64,000 bases of DNA, taken from positions 715,993,202 through 716,057,201 of the forward strand of contig NC_064617.1 in assembly GCF_023898315.1 (NCBI RefSeq), read 5' to 3'. The notes beneath the pieces are model-generated. The model had not been told where the DNA came from. It searched no databases and saw nothing but the letters and a program-made list of their open reading frames with translations. Below are positions 20,480 to 32,330 of this stretch, piece by piece. Position numbers and translations under genes: made by a program. This DNA comes from Schistocerca nitens. Taxonomy: Eukaryota; Arthropoda; Insecta; Orthoptera; Acrididae. Each line of letters begins with the position of its first letter. Position 1 is the stretch's first letter.

Positions 20480-21702
20480 GACAGGAAGCATTTCATTCAT
20501 ATTCTACAAGAGTTAGAGCAGTCACTGCCCCTCTGTGTAGTTGGGTTAAAAAAATATGGAACAAACAGCCCACCGCTGCGCTAATCCACTGACAAGGAGA
20601 CTGCTGCCTTGCTCGAGGAACGCACCGTTTGTCTGGTGTCAGGTCACAGTAGACAGCCACCTGAGATTCTCCACAGCTGACCAGAACGAATAGTTGTCTT
20701 TCTGTTAGCCGCCCAGAGACCAATGGGGGAATTGTATCAGCTACTCCCTGCATCCACTAGCTGTATGATACAACAACATCAATATCTGCCTCTCTGTAAC
20801 AGTCTATATTTGGGTTGTAATAGAGTTCTTACGATGACAGGAAGTTCACTTCAACAAGTGATCTGCATTGTAATCAGAGAGAGATTTTAACCACATACTT
20901 ACCCTCTGAAAATCATCAGAAACAGGATCTCTTTGTGCACCATCAGCGACAGTATAGAACAGGCCTGTATCCCTAACTACGGTGAGAAGAGGGAGGGATG
21001 AGGGAGTGGGGGTAGGATGGGAGGTAAGACTGGTTCTAAGCTGCTTAGTCCATGACCGCACATCAAGGTGAACACATGTGCAGCTGCCGCCACTCGTGTC
21101 ATTACAATAATTTTTCTCAATTCCCAGTACATGACAAGTTGTTTACGAGTGTTAGTTTTTTCACGATAATTTTGCCGTGCAATTAGAACATTGAATCACT
21201 TTCTTCAGCTTTGGTAGCGTGTACTGGCCTTCTCACACTTCAATGAAAGTTTGCAGCCTTGTCCCTTCTCACAATGTATCAGTGCACAAGGTACTCAGCA
21301 GCTATATCAAGGTGACCTCTCAGGGGCAATGGAATACGACGAAGTTGTCAAGAAATAAAAGAGCACCATTTATTTGAATTTCGAGTACGAGGGTTGTGCT
21401 GGGGAACACCTCCGCCAGCACACTGGCCATCAGTAGGAAACATTGTACAGCAGACACTGAAGTAAGTGCGCCTATGACAAGAGAAGACTAAGACACTCCC
21501 CCAGGCTATGCGCCGAAAACGCCCCCTGGACAGCGTGCATATATGCCGCCACTGATCGAGCTGTCTCAATTTCTCAATCTCAATCTGCATTGGATTCAGT
21601 TCACATTGCACCTCAATACATCACATTGTGCTCTAGTCTTCCACAGTGATAGAAGTCGCCTTGCACGTTAACTACCTGTGAGGGAATGTTAGTCATTGTA
21701 TA
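20480..21702. other. no gene seen
   Basis: No recognised domain on either strand. On the minus strand, 21625-21346 begins TGTG and ends GACA with an AATAAA, which is LTR-like, but no flanking duplication was found (see rejected items). Confidence 0.4.
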
Positions 21703-21939
21703 TACACACATAAAAAAAGTTTTGCATCACCCCAGTTCCCAGAACTCCTGAAGATAGACGTTGACTATGGTTATTGTATCCCAGACACAATCACTTTTTT
21801 CAGAGATCTCACTAAACCTGCCTAAAGATGTAAACAACCATGCATGAGCAAAGCCTATTAGATGGAGGGAGTCTGACAGCCGATCAGTACCAGTCATTCC
21901 ACCAGGAAGGAGGTATACGGCTCGTGTTGTCTGTAGTTC

Positions 21940-22500
21940 AACCATGCGTAGACAGTCAATACCGTGGTTTGATTGTGTGCGCATTGTTACTTTGTGCTGG
22001 GAAGGGCTCTCAAGTCCAGGTGTCTTGGAGTGAGCCAAAGGGATGTTGTTCGGACATGGACGAGATACAGAGAGACACGAACTGTCGATGACATGCCTCG
22101 CTCAGGCCGCCAAAGGGCTGCTGCTGCAGTGGATGACCGCTACTTACGGATTATGGCTCAGAGGAATCCTGACAGCAGCGCCACCATGTTGAATAATGCC
22201 TTTTCTTCAGCAACAGGACATCGTGTTACGACTCAAACTGTGCGCAATAGGCTGCGTGATGCGCAACTTTACTACCGACATCCATTGTGAGGTCTGTCTT
22301 TGCAACCACGACACCATGGAGCATGGTACAGATGGGCCCAACAACATGCCGAATGGATCACTCAGGATTGGCATCACATTCTCTTCACTGGTGAATGTCG
22401 CACATGCCTACACCCAGACAATCGTCAGAGACATGTTTGGAAGCAACCTGGCCAGGCTCAATGCCTTAGACACACTGTCCAGGGAGTGCAATAAGGTGGA
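21940..22500 (+). pseudogene. Tc1-like transposase, N-terminal part (broken)
   Basis: Shows MPRSGRQRAAAAVDDRYLRI, then MAQRNPDSSATMLNNAF and ATGHRVTTQTVRNRLRDAQL, the linker and second HTH of Tc1 transposases. Next come ITFSSLVNVAHAYT and VRDMFGSNLARLN, the region around the first catalytic aspartate. A short deletion and frame changes affect the stretch near 22275-22300, and the expected FTDE-like aspartate is not preserved (FSSLVN here). Confidence 0.8.
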
Positions 22501-23267
22501 GGTTCTCAGTATTGGGGCAAGGGAGACACCACCCTAAAGTGCCATTATCCAAGTTGGCAGCGATGACGTCATCGAAGATGGCAGCGATGACATCATCCTA
22601 TAACATCATCCAAGATGGCGGCTTTTGGCGGGAAGTTTGAATTTTGGCGGGAAGATAGGTCAATTGGGCTACCTCCACTGACCCACCCACCCCCTCCCCA
22701 GAAAATGGCGGGTAGTTCAAATTCCATCTGGACAATGCAACACACCTAAGAAAATGGCAGGGAAAAAGGTCATTTAGGCTACCTCTACCAGCCTAAGAAA
22801 ATAGTGGGAAAGCAAGGGCACTTAGACTACCTCCACTAACCTAAGTCACCCGACCGCCACTTCCTCCTATGGATTGGCGGGCATAGGAGTCGATTTGTGC
22901 TGGACATAAGTCTTTATTATTCTGCATGAACTATTTTATTTAAACAATTAGAGGCACTACCATCATCCAGTGTGGTCGCCAAGGTGTCCAGGCTCCAACT
23001 GACCTAGTACACAGTACCACCACCAGAAGGTGCTGTCATCCCTCCTGTGATGTAAACCAAGGTGGTGGGGGGAAATGGTGGGAAAGAGTGTGTTCCCCAT
23101 GAGGTCCCAGTGGTCTAGTACACAGTACCACCACCAGAGAGCGATGTCATCCATTCTGCAATGTAATCCAAGATGATGGGGGAAAATGGCAGGAAACAGT
23201 GTGGTCACCATGAGGTCTGGACCTAGTACACAGCACTGTCACCAGAGGGCACGGCCATCTGTTCTGT

Positions 23268-23473
23268 GACATCTACATCAACATTCATACTCCACAAGCC
23301 ACCTGACGGTGTGTGGCGGAGGGTACCTTGAGTACCTCTGTCGGTTCTCCCTTCTATTCCAGTCTCGTATTGTTCATGGAAAGAAGGATTGTCGGTATGC
23401 TTTTGTGTGGGCTCTAATCTCTCTGATTTTATCCTCATGGTCTCTTCGCGAGATATAAGTAGGAAATAAATAT
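23268..23473 (-). mobile_element. 5'-truncated CR1/L2-like LINE, 3' end only
   Basis: On the minus strand this matches the last ~200 bp of the LINE at 4400-6795: IREIRAHTKAYRQSFFP-type coding end, then CCCTCCGCCACACACCGT, then GGAGTATGAATG and a short (GATGTA) tail at 23268. It is inserted in the left arm of the long-TIR element. No clear duplication was seen. Confidence 0.88.
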
Positions 23474-26400
23474 GCAAATAACGCATAGCACAGCCTACAG
23501 ACCTGTTTGAAAAATAATGCAACAGACATGCACAGACACCAACCATGGCGCCCTGTCCATTGGACTGCACATGCTCCGAGAAGTCGAGATGCACCAGGAT
23601 ATCCTGCGAAATGACGTACAGGTGCCCTCAAGCATGAGGCGGCGACATTCCTTTCATACTTGACACCTGAGAAATTCCTCTTGAAATATGTGATCACCTA
23701 GGCACCATTGCTGATATGACCTCATGCGAGCAAAGACCTATTTGCAGAGTGCCAAGAGCACGCATGCATCGACTCCATCTAATAGACTCCCCTAACACAC
23801 TTGCTAATCGTTAACTTTCGAACTCATGCACTGCATACCCGTTCACAAAATAATACAACGAACACCAAAACAACTACTAAATCCTCAAACCATATTGAAT
23901 GTTTATCGCTCACAGTGCTTAAACAGCACGGAAAAAATACAGTGCACAAACACTCAGTGCATGTAAAAAACGTTTCCGAAGTATCATCAACCACAGGTAT
24001 CAGGACCAGCCAGCGCGAGACATCGCCTCACGTTGCTGTCGGCGACATGTGAAAGTTCTTCGAATCCTATACTGATGTCACATGTCTATCTAAATATGTG
24101 CCAAGTCAACATCTGGGCCACACGCGCGTGTGAACCCTCTCTCTGACTGCAGGCCAGTGAAGACCTAATTGCCTAGCGACTTACCCTTGCAGACACTGCA
24201 GAAATCGCTACCAGAATATCACACGGTCCTTTGTTCCTAACAGAACAGGTGAGTTGTGTCTAGCTGTGCCTGCAAACCCAGCGTGGTTCATGCTTCACGG
24301 TAGAATGTTTGTCCTGCTGTCAATATACCTCTCAGAAACGTTAAATGATAACACAGCTAAAAGCCTGTGCATGCTTGCGAAGACACCCTTAATCATAAAA
24401 GCATTCCCCTTGTTTGGAAATAAATCACTATCTAAGCACAGACAGGGGCAATTCAGAACAATTACGCAAACAGAATTAGAAGCACTGTCATACAGAAGAG
24501 AAAAAAATGTCCTGAATGTTTCGGTATCCTACAGCTACAGGTCTGGCGATGTCCTAATGCCACAATGGCAGATGAGTGATGCCATCCCCGCCAGAGATGG
24601 ATGGTATACTTCAACTTGTTTTATAACAGTCGCTTTCTCAGAACTTTCCGTACATACCTTGCCTCCATCTTATTCGAATCAATTTGTGGACACTCCTATG
24701 TCCCGGCACAAAGGATGTCTTGTGAATGAATCAAGCATTATGATTGGCTTATATCGAATTTACTCGCCGAATTACTGATGCCGCCAGTGTGGAAGCACCA
24801 TCTGCCTTTTTTCTTCTTTCTGCGGACAGGACTTTCAGCAGCAAAACACTATTTTACACAGACTGCTATATTGCACCGACAATTAAACCTTTCAAAGTGC
24901 CCTACATATCGTCAAATACAGAAAAACTCTTACTCAATTACACTGTTCTCCCACTGAGGACAGGAACTTGAATATTAGAACGTGAAATCGATCACCAGCC
25001 CATCAAAATATTACCATGTACTGTATCTATCTAGTAAACATGCAATTCGTATCCTATGCAAAATGAAATCACCCGTTTTTACATCATTCATACACATATC
25101 GTGAAGACAGACAGCACTGTACGTATACTCGCGGCACAGGATATTTACTGCGAGGTCAGGTGGACACCCACCCCCAACACATGACCAGAGCGCCTTCAGT
25201 GGATTGAAGTAACTCTCAGAACCATTCTACAAATTCGTACTCATTTCCCCTCGGCACAAACGTGTTACTCTCCGGACCTGCTTGCTTGCTCGCTTTTCTT
25301 CACCAATCTCCAGACTCTCGGATTACAAGAACACATGTATTTTCACATGGCTTACTAGAATATCATACCATTTTCACGGTATTTCTCGATATCAAGCACA
25401 CAGCAGTATCTTACTGTTTGCTCGGGCAACATAATTCTGAAGCTATAGACTGGAAATTATTTCTCTACAAACCTGAAACTTTAGCTAGGTCGGGTGTGCT
25501 GTAAACCACTGACTAACTAGAAACTTATTCTGTCTGCGAAGACCTTTATGTAAAAAACTCGAAAAAAGAAAAATAGAGAAAACTGATATTTCCACTCATG
25601 AATACCGATGTCAGTGACGTAATAGATTCCAGATCACTCCTATAATTTACAAAATCAACTAAGGTGTTTCTCAAGTCTAGAGGACCAGCAAACGTATCTT
25701 CCACCTGCTAGATGCACACACCACAATCGATTCTCTCAACTAAATAAAGACGGCAAATGTATGGAAGCAGTCAACCAAACAATTTACATGGGAGGGAATA
25801 ACAATCCAGTGCAAACGCACCTCCATATTCACTCGTCACAAATTTCCATGCAATTACCAAAGCTATCCAAAACATACTAAGTATTAGTTCGCTATTCAGT
25901 CGTCTAGAGGACAACACATTTAATTTAGCTACATTCCTACACTCTAATAGGCCCCTCCAGTCTGACAGCTTGTAATGTTAATGGGAAACGTGAATAACTC
26001 CCGCCCAGGTCACGCACAGATGGAATATTCTTATGAAACCAGTCACATATATGTTTTATCATTGTACTTGCAACTAAATGTTACAATTGTGCTCTCATCT
26101 GAATTACATTCAACAATGAGCGAAGTATCGGAAATACACTCTGCTGAGGGCAGAGGCTCTGGGAATAGAAATATCTGTATCATTCTTATGACTTGACTGC
26201 TATCACAGTATCCCACATCAAATATATACCTTCCTTTTTGCACATGTCTGACCGCAAACACATACTTTAAGCCCAAGGCTCAAGGTTAATGTATCACACA
26301 TCCCCTACTACTACTATGCTAGGCAGCCAACGATTCAGTCTCTCCAATGAAAGACATAGCACAGTATCCAGATCATATAACTTCATAACTGAGGCATGCC

Positions 26401-26500
26401 TTAGATAAACACAGTTGTCACCCGATTTCACACTTAATGCACAGCCATCATACGCAGCTGTAATAGAAAGTGTCACACCTGTAAGGCAAATGTCTGGGGG
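23474..26500 (+). repeat. inner left arm of long-TIR copy 2, homologous to copy 1 arms
   Basis: Landmarks shared with copy 1 include CACAGCCTACAGACCTG (23495), ATGAATCAAGCATTATGATT (24722) and TTTCTGCGGACAGGA (24819), plus the 26110-26190 segment that matches 13010-12930. Open frames here (24254-24778, 25975-26196) follow the repeat and show no known domain. About 330 bp present in copy 1 (near 9290-9620) is missing at the LINE junction. Confidence 0.75.
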
Positions 26501-26620
26501 GAGAGCGAATTGGATAATACTCTTTAGTCATCTGCTGATTGATGTAGCGCTCTGCACGACATATTTCATCCCAGTCGAAGTCGGGAATTGGCACTATAAC
26601 ACCCCTCAATGCATTTTCAA

Positions 26621-26813
26621 GGCCGGCTTCAGTGGCCGAGCGGTTCTAGGTGCTTGAGTCTGGAACCGCGCGACTGCTACGGTCGCAGGTTTGAATCCTG
26701 CCTCGGGCACAGATGTGTGTGATGTCCTTAGGTTAGTTACATTTAAGTAGTTCTAAGTTCTAGGGGACTGTGATCACAGATGTTAAGTCCCATAGGGCTC
26801 AGAGCCATTTTTT
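26621..26813 (+). mobile_element. tRNA-derived SINE (family 2), full length with perfect TSD
   Basis: Begins GGCCGGCTTCAGTGGCCGAG (A-box-like AGTGGCCGAGCGG), then a B-box-like GGTTTGAATCC and TGCCTCGGGC, the family body, and ends GAGCCATTTTTT. An 11-bp duplication TGCATTTTCAA flanks it at 26610-26620 and 26814-26824. Opposite orientation to 13764-13957, same family. Confidence 0.93.
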
Positions 26814-26824
26814 TGCATTTTCAA

Positions 26825-27640
26825 TTTCCATTCTCGCATGCAAGCTCCAGACATGATGTCCTTCTATACCAACGTTTACACGTTTTATTCCGCTGGGAGT
26901 TAAACATACAATTTAAGTGAAAAGCATAGGTGCACTCGGCGCCTTCTTATTCACAGCATCTGCACTCTGTGGTTGCACTATCACAGTGATGTTCTGCTGG
27001 GATGGGTCATATGTCAGAGACCAGTACTGTCCTCCATCTTGATCTTGTTTAGGACCACCAGAATCAGCGTTCGATGTGTCGGGGCAGATCTCATGTCCTC
27101 ATCACACAAATCGATTGTCCTGCTCCAGCAAGTGGGATAAGTGTGCTACAGGAACCCATGTGGCCGCTACTGGTTCAGACATGCTGGAGGTCTTAACAGG
27201 ATGGCAGCTGAGGTTGCTACAGGTCAGGGTGTGGCAGAGATTGGCATGTTGGCACTCAACCCTACTGGCTTGGACACGTTGATGGCTACTGCTGAACAAA
27301 GATGGGGAAGCATTAGACATGGACCAATATGAGAAAACAATATAATATTAATAATAATAATAATAATAATTATGCTAACCACAGAGGAAGATGTGATATG
27401 GGATACTTACTTTTCCATTTCCTCCTGTTCTGCAGGGCCGTGTTGGATTGTGACTGCTGTTGATGCTTCATGGTTCTTCTTCTTCTTCTTTTGCTGCTGC
27501 TGCTGCTGCTGCAAGGGTGAGGTCCCAGAGCTGCTGAATCTCCCCTATACCCCTTCCAAGGATGTCACCAGATACTGCTATTCTACTGGCTGAAATGTAA
27601 CACGTGACTAGGTTAAGGGCTCCTATTGGTTCCCAGCATT
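26825..27640. other. inner loop of long-TIR copy 2, low-complexity tracts
   Basis: Holds (ATA)n at 27343-27370, (TTC)n at 27476-27489 and (TGC)n at 27492-27513. On the minus strand the last two read as an alanine run followed by a glutamate run within an open frame 27468-27662. Whether this is a captured gene piece or chance is unclear. Confidence 0.4.
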
Positions 27641-28267
27641 TGCCCACAGCCCAGACCAACATCTTGGATTACGTCAGGGAACGGACAACAGTGCCCTCTG
27701 GTGGTGTTACTGTGTACTTGGCCACTTGGACCCCATGGCAAACACGCTGTTTCCCGTCATCTTGGATAACAGTACTTGTGTCACCGGTTGATGTTATGAC
27801 TGCCATCTTGAATTATGTCATGGATGAGAGCACTCTCTAGTGGTGGTACTGTGTACTAGGTCAGTTGGAGTCCGAACCTCATGGTGAACACACTGGATGG
27901 CTGTATTGCATCAAATTGTTTAAATAAAGACTGGTGCATGCAAAATAATAAAGACTTATGTCCAGCCCACCATTTCCTTAGGTTAGTAGAGGTAGCCCAA
28001 GTGACCTATTTTCCCGCCGGTTTCTTGTCCTGATCAAATTTGAACTTACCGCCATTTTCTGGTGATGGGAGGGGGGGGGGAGGAGGGTTAGGTTAGTGGA
28101 GGAAGCTCAACTGACCTATCTTACCACTAAAATTCAAACTTCCCTCCAAAAGCCGCTATCTTTGATGATGTCATTGCATGACGCCACGAACACCATCTTG
28201 GATTACGTCATTGCCGCCATCTTGAATAACGGTACTTTGGGGTGGTGTCCCCCTTGCCCCAATACTG

Positions 28268-28680
28268 TTATCTGCTGTTGTGGGGTGGCATTATGTGGGG
28301 CTGATGTACGACACTGGTGGTCATGGAAGACGCTGTAATGGCTGTACAATACATGAATGCCACCCTCCAACCGATAGTGCAACCATGTTGGCAGCATATT
28401 GGTGAGACATTCGTCTTCATGGACGACAATTCCCGCCCCCATTGTGCACATCTTGTGAATGACTTCCTTCAGGATAACGACATCGCTCGACTAGAATGGC
28501 CAGCATGTTCTCGAGACCTGAACCCTGTCGAACATGCCCGGGATAGATTGAAAATGGCCACCAACCATTCTGAGGGATCTACGCCAAATCACCATTGAGG
28601 AAGGGGCAATCTGGACCAACAGTGCCTTGGTGATCTTGTGGATAGTATGCCACGATGAAGACAGGCATGCATCAGTGCAT
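28268..28680 (+). pseudogene. Tc1-like transposase, catalytic C-terminal part (broken)
   Basis: The open frame 28317-28598 includes FVFMDDNSRPHCAHLVNDFL (second catalytic aspartate) and, after about 34 residues, SRDLNPVEHARDRLK (third acidic residue, DxNPxEH motif). This is the clearest DDE signature in the window. A frame change follows near 28560. Confidence 0.85.
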
Positions 28681-28899
28681 GAGGACGTCCTACTTGGTAT
28701 TAGAGGTACCGGTCTGTACAGCAATCTGGCCACCAACTCTGAAGGTCTCGTTGTATGGTGGTACAAAATGGAATCAGTGGTTTTAATAGACAATAAAAAG
28801 GGTGGAAATGGTGTTTATGTTGATCTCTATTCCAATTTTCTGTACAGGTTCTGGAACTCTCAGAACCGAGGTGATGCAAAACTTTTTTTGATCTGTGTA

Positions 28900-29439
28900 G
28901 GTGTGATACAGACACTGACAAGATGCAAGAATCAGTACATGTTATTTGATGACTGTTAACCACAGAACTTCAGACTGGACATCACTGAAGATAAGTACCA
29001 TACTCAATTGGTTTCTGTAATGAAGTGTGAGTTTTGTGTTGTAGTGAGAGGAAACTGGCCACACACCTATCATACCTTCCTCATCCAGCCAGGAACCACA
29101 AAACATTACCGATATTATAGGAGGGTACAGCCACAACAGGGGCTGTAGTGTGTTTGTCGAGTAGGGAATACAGCAATGCAGTGGGAGGCGTCTGTAATAA
29201 GTCTGCCATCAAACAGCTGTCGATAGAAAGAGATGGTGTTGGTTGCGCTGAAATCATCTCCTACACTGTGGATTGACTGGTCATTCCAGAAACATGAATA
29301 ATTCCAGCATAGGCAATATCCTCTATGAGTTGTGAAATGCGACTTCAGTCCATCCCACTGCATGAGAATTATTTGCTGGAAAGTATCCCCCTATGCTCTT
29401 CCATTATCACCTCCTTGGGAGTGTCCTGTGTGGAGTTAC
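28900..29439. other. no gene seen
   Basis: No recognisable coding or repeat signature between the Tc1 right end and the dispersed repeat at 29440. Confidence 0.4.
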
Positions 29440-29640
29440 TATTTATTTTGAATCGGTCTGCTACTATTTTCAGGTAGTATTGTGAATTTTTTTCCAGTTG
29501 GAGAGCATCAGTTGTGTGACATCATCAGTTTTCAGCCATATTGCGATTTCAGGTGCTCACTGCGTAGCAATATGCATATAGATGTGTAATTAGTAGCCAT
29601 CTTCAGTTTCCTACCAAAACCAAATAAAGTTCAATATCCT
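29440..29640 (+). repeat. dispersed repeat fragment, second copy at 17990-18245
   Basis: Shares the block order described for 17990-18245, including TCTGCTACTA, TTTTTTTCCAG, a CATCATCAGTTTTCAGC-like segment and an ATTGCGATTTCAGG-like segment. Followed by sequence without features up to 29985. Confidence 0.5.
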
Positions 29641-29989
29641 AAACATCCTCTCTGGCAACTAGACAGAGACTGACCATTTTCCGCAATTTCTATGAGAGTG
29701 TTGGTAGTTTTCCAGAGTAGGGGTGGTGGTGGGGGAGTGACATCATAGGAGTGGTGGGAGGAGTGGAGAGGTCAACAGAGCCCTCTGGTGGATGTAGTTC
29801 AGTTGGTCGCTGCATAACAAGGCACGTGCACACATCTCCCAGTTAGGTTACTGAAGGTAGCCAAATTGAGCCATGAATTAATAAATTAATTAAATAGCTT
29901 TTCGTCCTCTCAAGCACAGAATTATCATTTCACACCAAGAACACAATTCCAGACAAAATAAATAAATAGATAACAGCTTAGACTGAAGG

Positions 29990-31290
29990 AGGAGGAGGGC
30001 GCTAAAGGAATCAATTATTAATTTATTCCAGTCGCCAAGCATAACTTCTCCCCATAACTAACTCACAAGAACCATCCACTTCAATTTCACAACATAAACT
30101 GCTTCTGACAGCAACAAGCATATCACCACCCACTGTATTTAATCTATCCTTTCTGAACACAGTTGGGTCATTTGTAAAAATTTTGGCTGAACTTATTTCC
30201 AGCTTTAGCCAGCTTTCCATGCCTACAATGGTTTGAGATTCAGTGCTTTTTATTAGCACTTTGAGTTCTGTTATTTCACTACACAGCTACAATAATTTAC
30301 AACACTGATTGTTGCTTGGCCTGTCTACATACTGTGTTTGCCTGCATCCTTTTAGACTGATGCTCTTTCTGTGGATTCTTGGGACCTTCTAACCCAAAAA
30401 GCTGCCCAATCCTCTATACACAGCCCCTGCTACCTAAGTAACTGCTTCCTGTGTGTAGTGGATCCTTGACCTATTTAGCAGAACACTGGAAACCCACCAT
30501 TGTATGGCGTTAAGTCAAGGAATCTGTAGCCTACATGGTTGCAGAACCAGCTGAGCCTCTGATTCAGACCCTTCACTCAGCTCTATACCGAAGGATCACA
30601 GTCAGTTCTCTTGGTGATGCTCCACCTTCATCTGGCAAGCAAGACTGGCAGTCTTTACCACTTTAGCTTGCTGCCTGAGACCAGAGAGAATCCAAAGTGA
30701 CATACATCATTAGTACTGACACGAACCCTTTTCTCTTCATGGCAGTTGGAAGCATGCATTCCACATTTGTAATGAGCCCTCCTGGTATGCGCACAGAGTG
30801 CACACTGGATCCTTTCGCCGTCCTCAGCAGCCATTACATGCATAACATTGGGCCTCCTAGCTACCATTAATTCCACCCCCTGTGAATGCATATACATTGT
30901 GGACCAAAAACAATTCCCGTGACTTCATCTGGCTTAGGAACTTTTTCAGCCACAGATAGTCCCCAAAACCTATTCGCCAGATGAACTGGGGAGGCACTCT
31001 GATTGCCCCCCCTCACAAAGTTTTTCAATGCCTGGCACATCTTGGAATGGCCTCTCACTCGACAACGGGTGAGGGGTCAATCTCAGTGTGGGCAGTACCC
31101 AGGACGGCTACAGTAGTGGACCGATTGAGGGACACGCGGAATGTGCTCGATGTCCCTCAGATGCCCACGTCTAGCCCCTTCACAGCGATGCACATTGGCA
31201 ACAGCATTAAGCTGTGCGACTGAAGCAAACATCACATGGAGCTATGAGCCAAGAATCACTTACTTAGCTCGTATCTGAACACAGCAATCA
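29990..31290 (-). mobile_element. CR1/L2-like LINE fragment lacking its 3' half
   Basis: On the minus strand the order is: the 5' part near 31290-31260 (matching the start of the LINE at 4400), ORF1-like sequence (about 31200-30660), and endonuclease from about 30260 to 29995. The last part reads IVGMESWLKLEISSAKIF, VFRKDRLNTVGGDMLVAV and ends at a RPP-like block. RT and the 3' tail are missing. Several frame breaks are present. Loss of the 3' end with retention of the 5' end is opposite to normal LINE 5' truncation, implying a later deletion or rearrangement near 29990. Confidence 0.8.
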
Positions 31291-31703
31291 CAGTTCCCAT
31301 CTACACTAAAGACAGCCTGATAACTACAGAAACACACATGAAATATAGGAGTTTAAGGTGAAGATCACAGAGGGACTTTAAAACACATTGCTGCTTGTAG
31401 GAAGCTGTATCAACTCATAGTACTCTGTTGTGATGCTGCTGTTCCAAAACATACCACTTGGACTCATCTCTCTGCAATCTCTACAACATTTCATTTGGTA
31501 AAATCAGAGTCTGCTAAAGTCTGCATCATGTTGGATAAAAGCCCAATTTTTAGCCATTCTGTGCATCCCCCTCCACTAGCCAGTTGCAGCCAATAATATT
31601 TCCTCTTTCCGAGTGGGTAGCAGCGAGTTACAGCTAGAGAGTGAGAATCTCACTACTACATGCTGCACTGTTGCCATACTTCACGACAACCGAATTATTC
31701 AAA
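31291..31703. other. no gene seen
   Basis: No features recognised between the LINE fragment and the long-TIR transposon. Confidence 0.4.
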
Positions 31704-32330
31704 GTCTACAAAGTATTAGTTTCCCCTGCCAATTAGTTCCAGAATTATGACTTGTGAAAGAAGGTGGCGTGACCCGGAAATAGCAACCCGCATCTGGCAA
31801 TCTATTTTCAGACCCAACTTCAGGTCTTAATAGCTTTGAAACTATTCCACATAGTCCAGTGAAATTTTTACAACCCAGTAACATCCACTTAGAGAACACA
31901 CTCTATTAATCAAAATACCAACAACATATTTCTGAGGGAAAATAAAAAATTCCAAAACGTGATTAAAAAAATGTAATAGGTTAAAAGGTACATATTGTAG
32001 GTGCCCTCTGTGCCAAATATAATTCACTCAAAAAGGGTATAATTTTTTTTTGTGGCAAGCTTAATGTGGCCTAAACACACACAGAACTCATCTTGTCCAT
32101 ATGTCACACAAACAGAGTTACATGCATATGAAAATAAAAAAAATTTGAAAAATTATCTGTAAAACATGGATTTTCTAAGTGTGATAGCACAAAAGGGAAA
32201 AGTGATATCGAAGCCAAATTTCAAACACTGCATAAGTAGACCATAATATAATATGTGGCAAAATTTCAACTTGTTATTGCAAGGCATTTGTGTACAATAA
32301 AAGTTGACAGATATATATTTGGTGACGTTT
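31704..32330 (+). repeat. left terminal inverted repeat of the DFSENY transposon
   Basis: About 625 bp, matched by the complement of 36665-35303 once the mariner insertion is removed. The inner edge is near the TATTTGGTGACG block at 32320. Confidence 0.88.

Larger units (their letters stand above)
22507..28267. mobile_element. long-TIR (foldback-like) element, copy 2, with readable termini
   Basis: The left end reads CAGTATTGGGGCAAGGGAGA. The reverse complement of the right end, from 28267, reads CAGTATTGGGGCAAGGGGGA. Both continue into ACACCACCC and then ATCCAAG or TTCAAG ATGGCGGC-type repeats. The terminal match extends for about 630-760 bp (22507-23267 against 28267 back to about 27640). 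Inside, 23474-26500 resembles the arms of copy 1 (8565-17143). A LINE 3' fragment and a SINE are inserted. It lies within Tc1 copy 2. I could not define a clean target duplication: flanks read GGTTCT on the left and TTATCT on the right. No transposase is visible, so it is likely non-autonomous. Confidence 0.85.
21703..28899 (+). mobile_element. Tc1-like DNA transposon, second copy, split by a long-TIR element
   Basis: The left end at 21703 (TACACACATAAAAAAAGTTT) and the right end at 28899 are inverted repeats: the right end reads GTTTTGCATCACCTCGG on the complementary strand, against GTTTTGCATCACCCCAG on the left. It is the same family as 3816-7834. The N-terminal half of the transposase lies at about 21940-22500 and the catalytic half at 28268-28680. 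The 5.76 kb long-TIR element 22507-28267 separates them. The transposase is otherwise broken by stops and frameshifts. Confidence 0.87.

Noticed and set aside
21346-21625. Possible solo LTR on the minus strand (TGTG start, GACA end, internal AATAAA)
   Set aside because: No flanking 4-6 bp duplication (GAAGT against TTGTG) and no related copy in the window. The terminal dinucleotides alone are weak evidence.
24254-24778. 174-residue open frame in long-TIR copy 2
   Set aside because: It follows repeat sequence that is broken in the homologous arms of copy 1 and shows no domain, so I treat it as chance.
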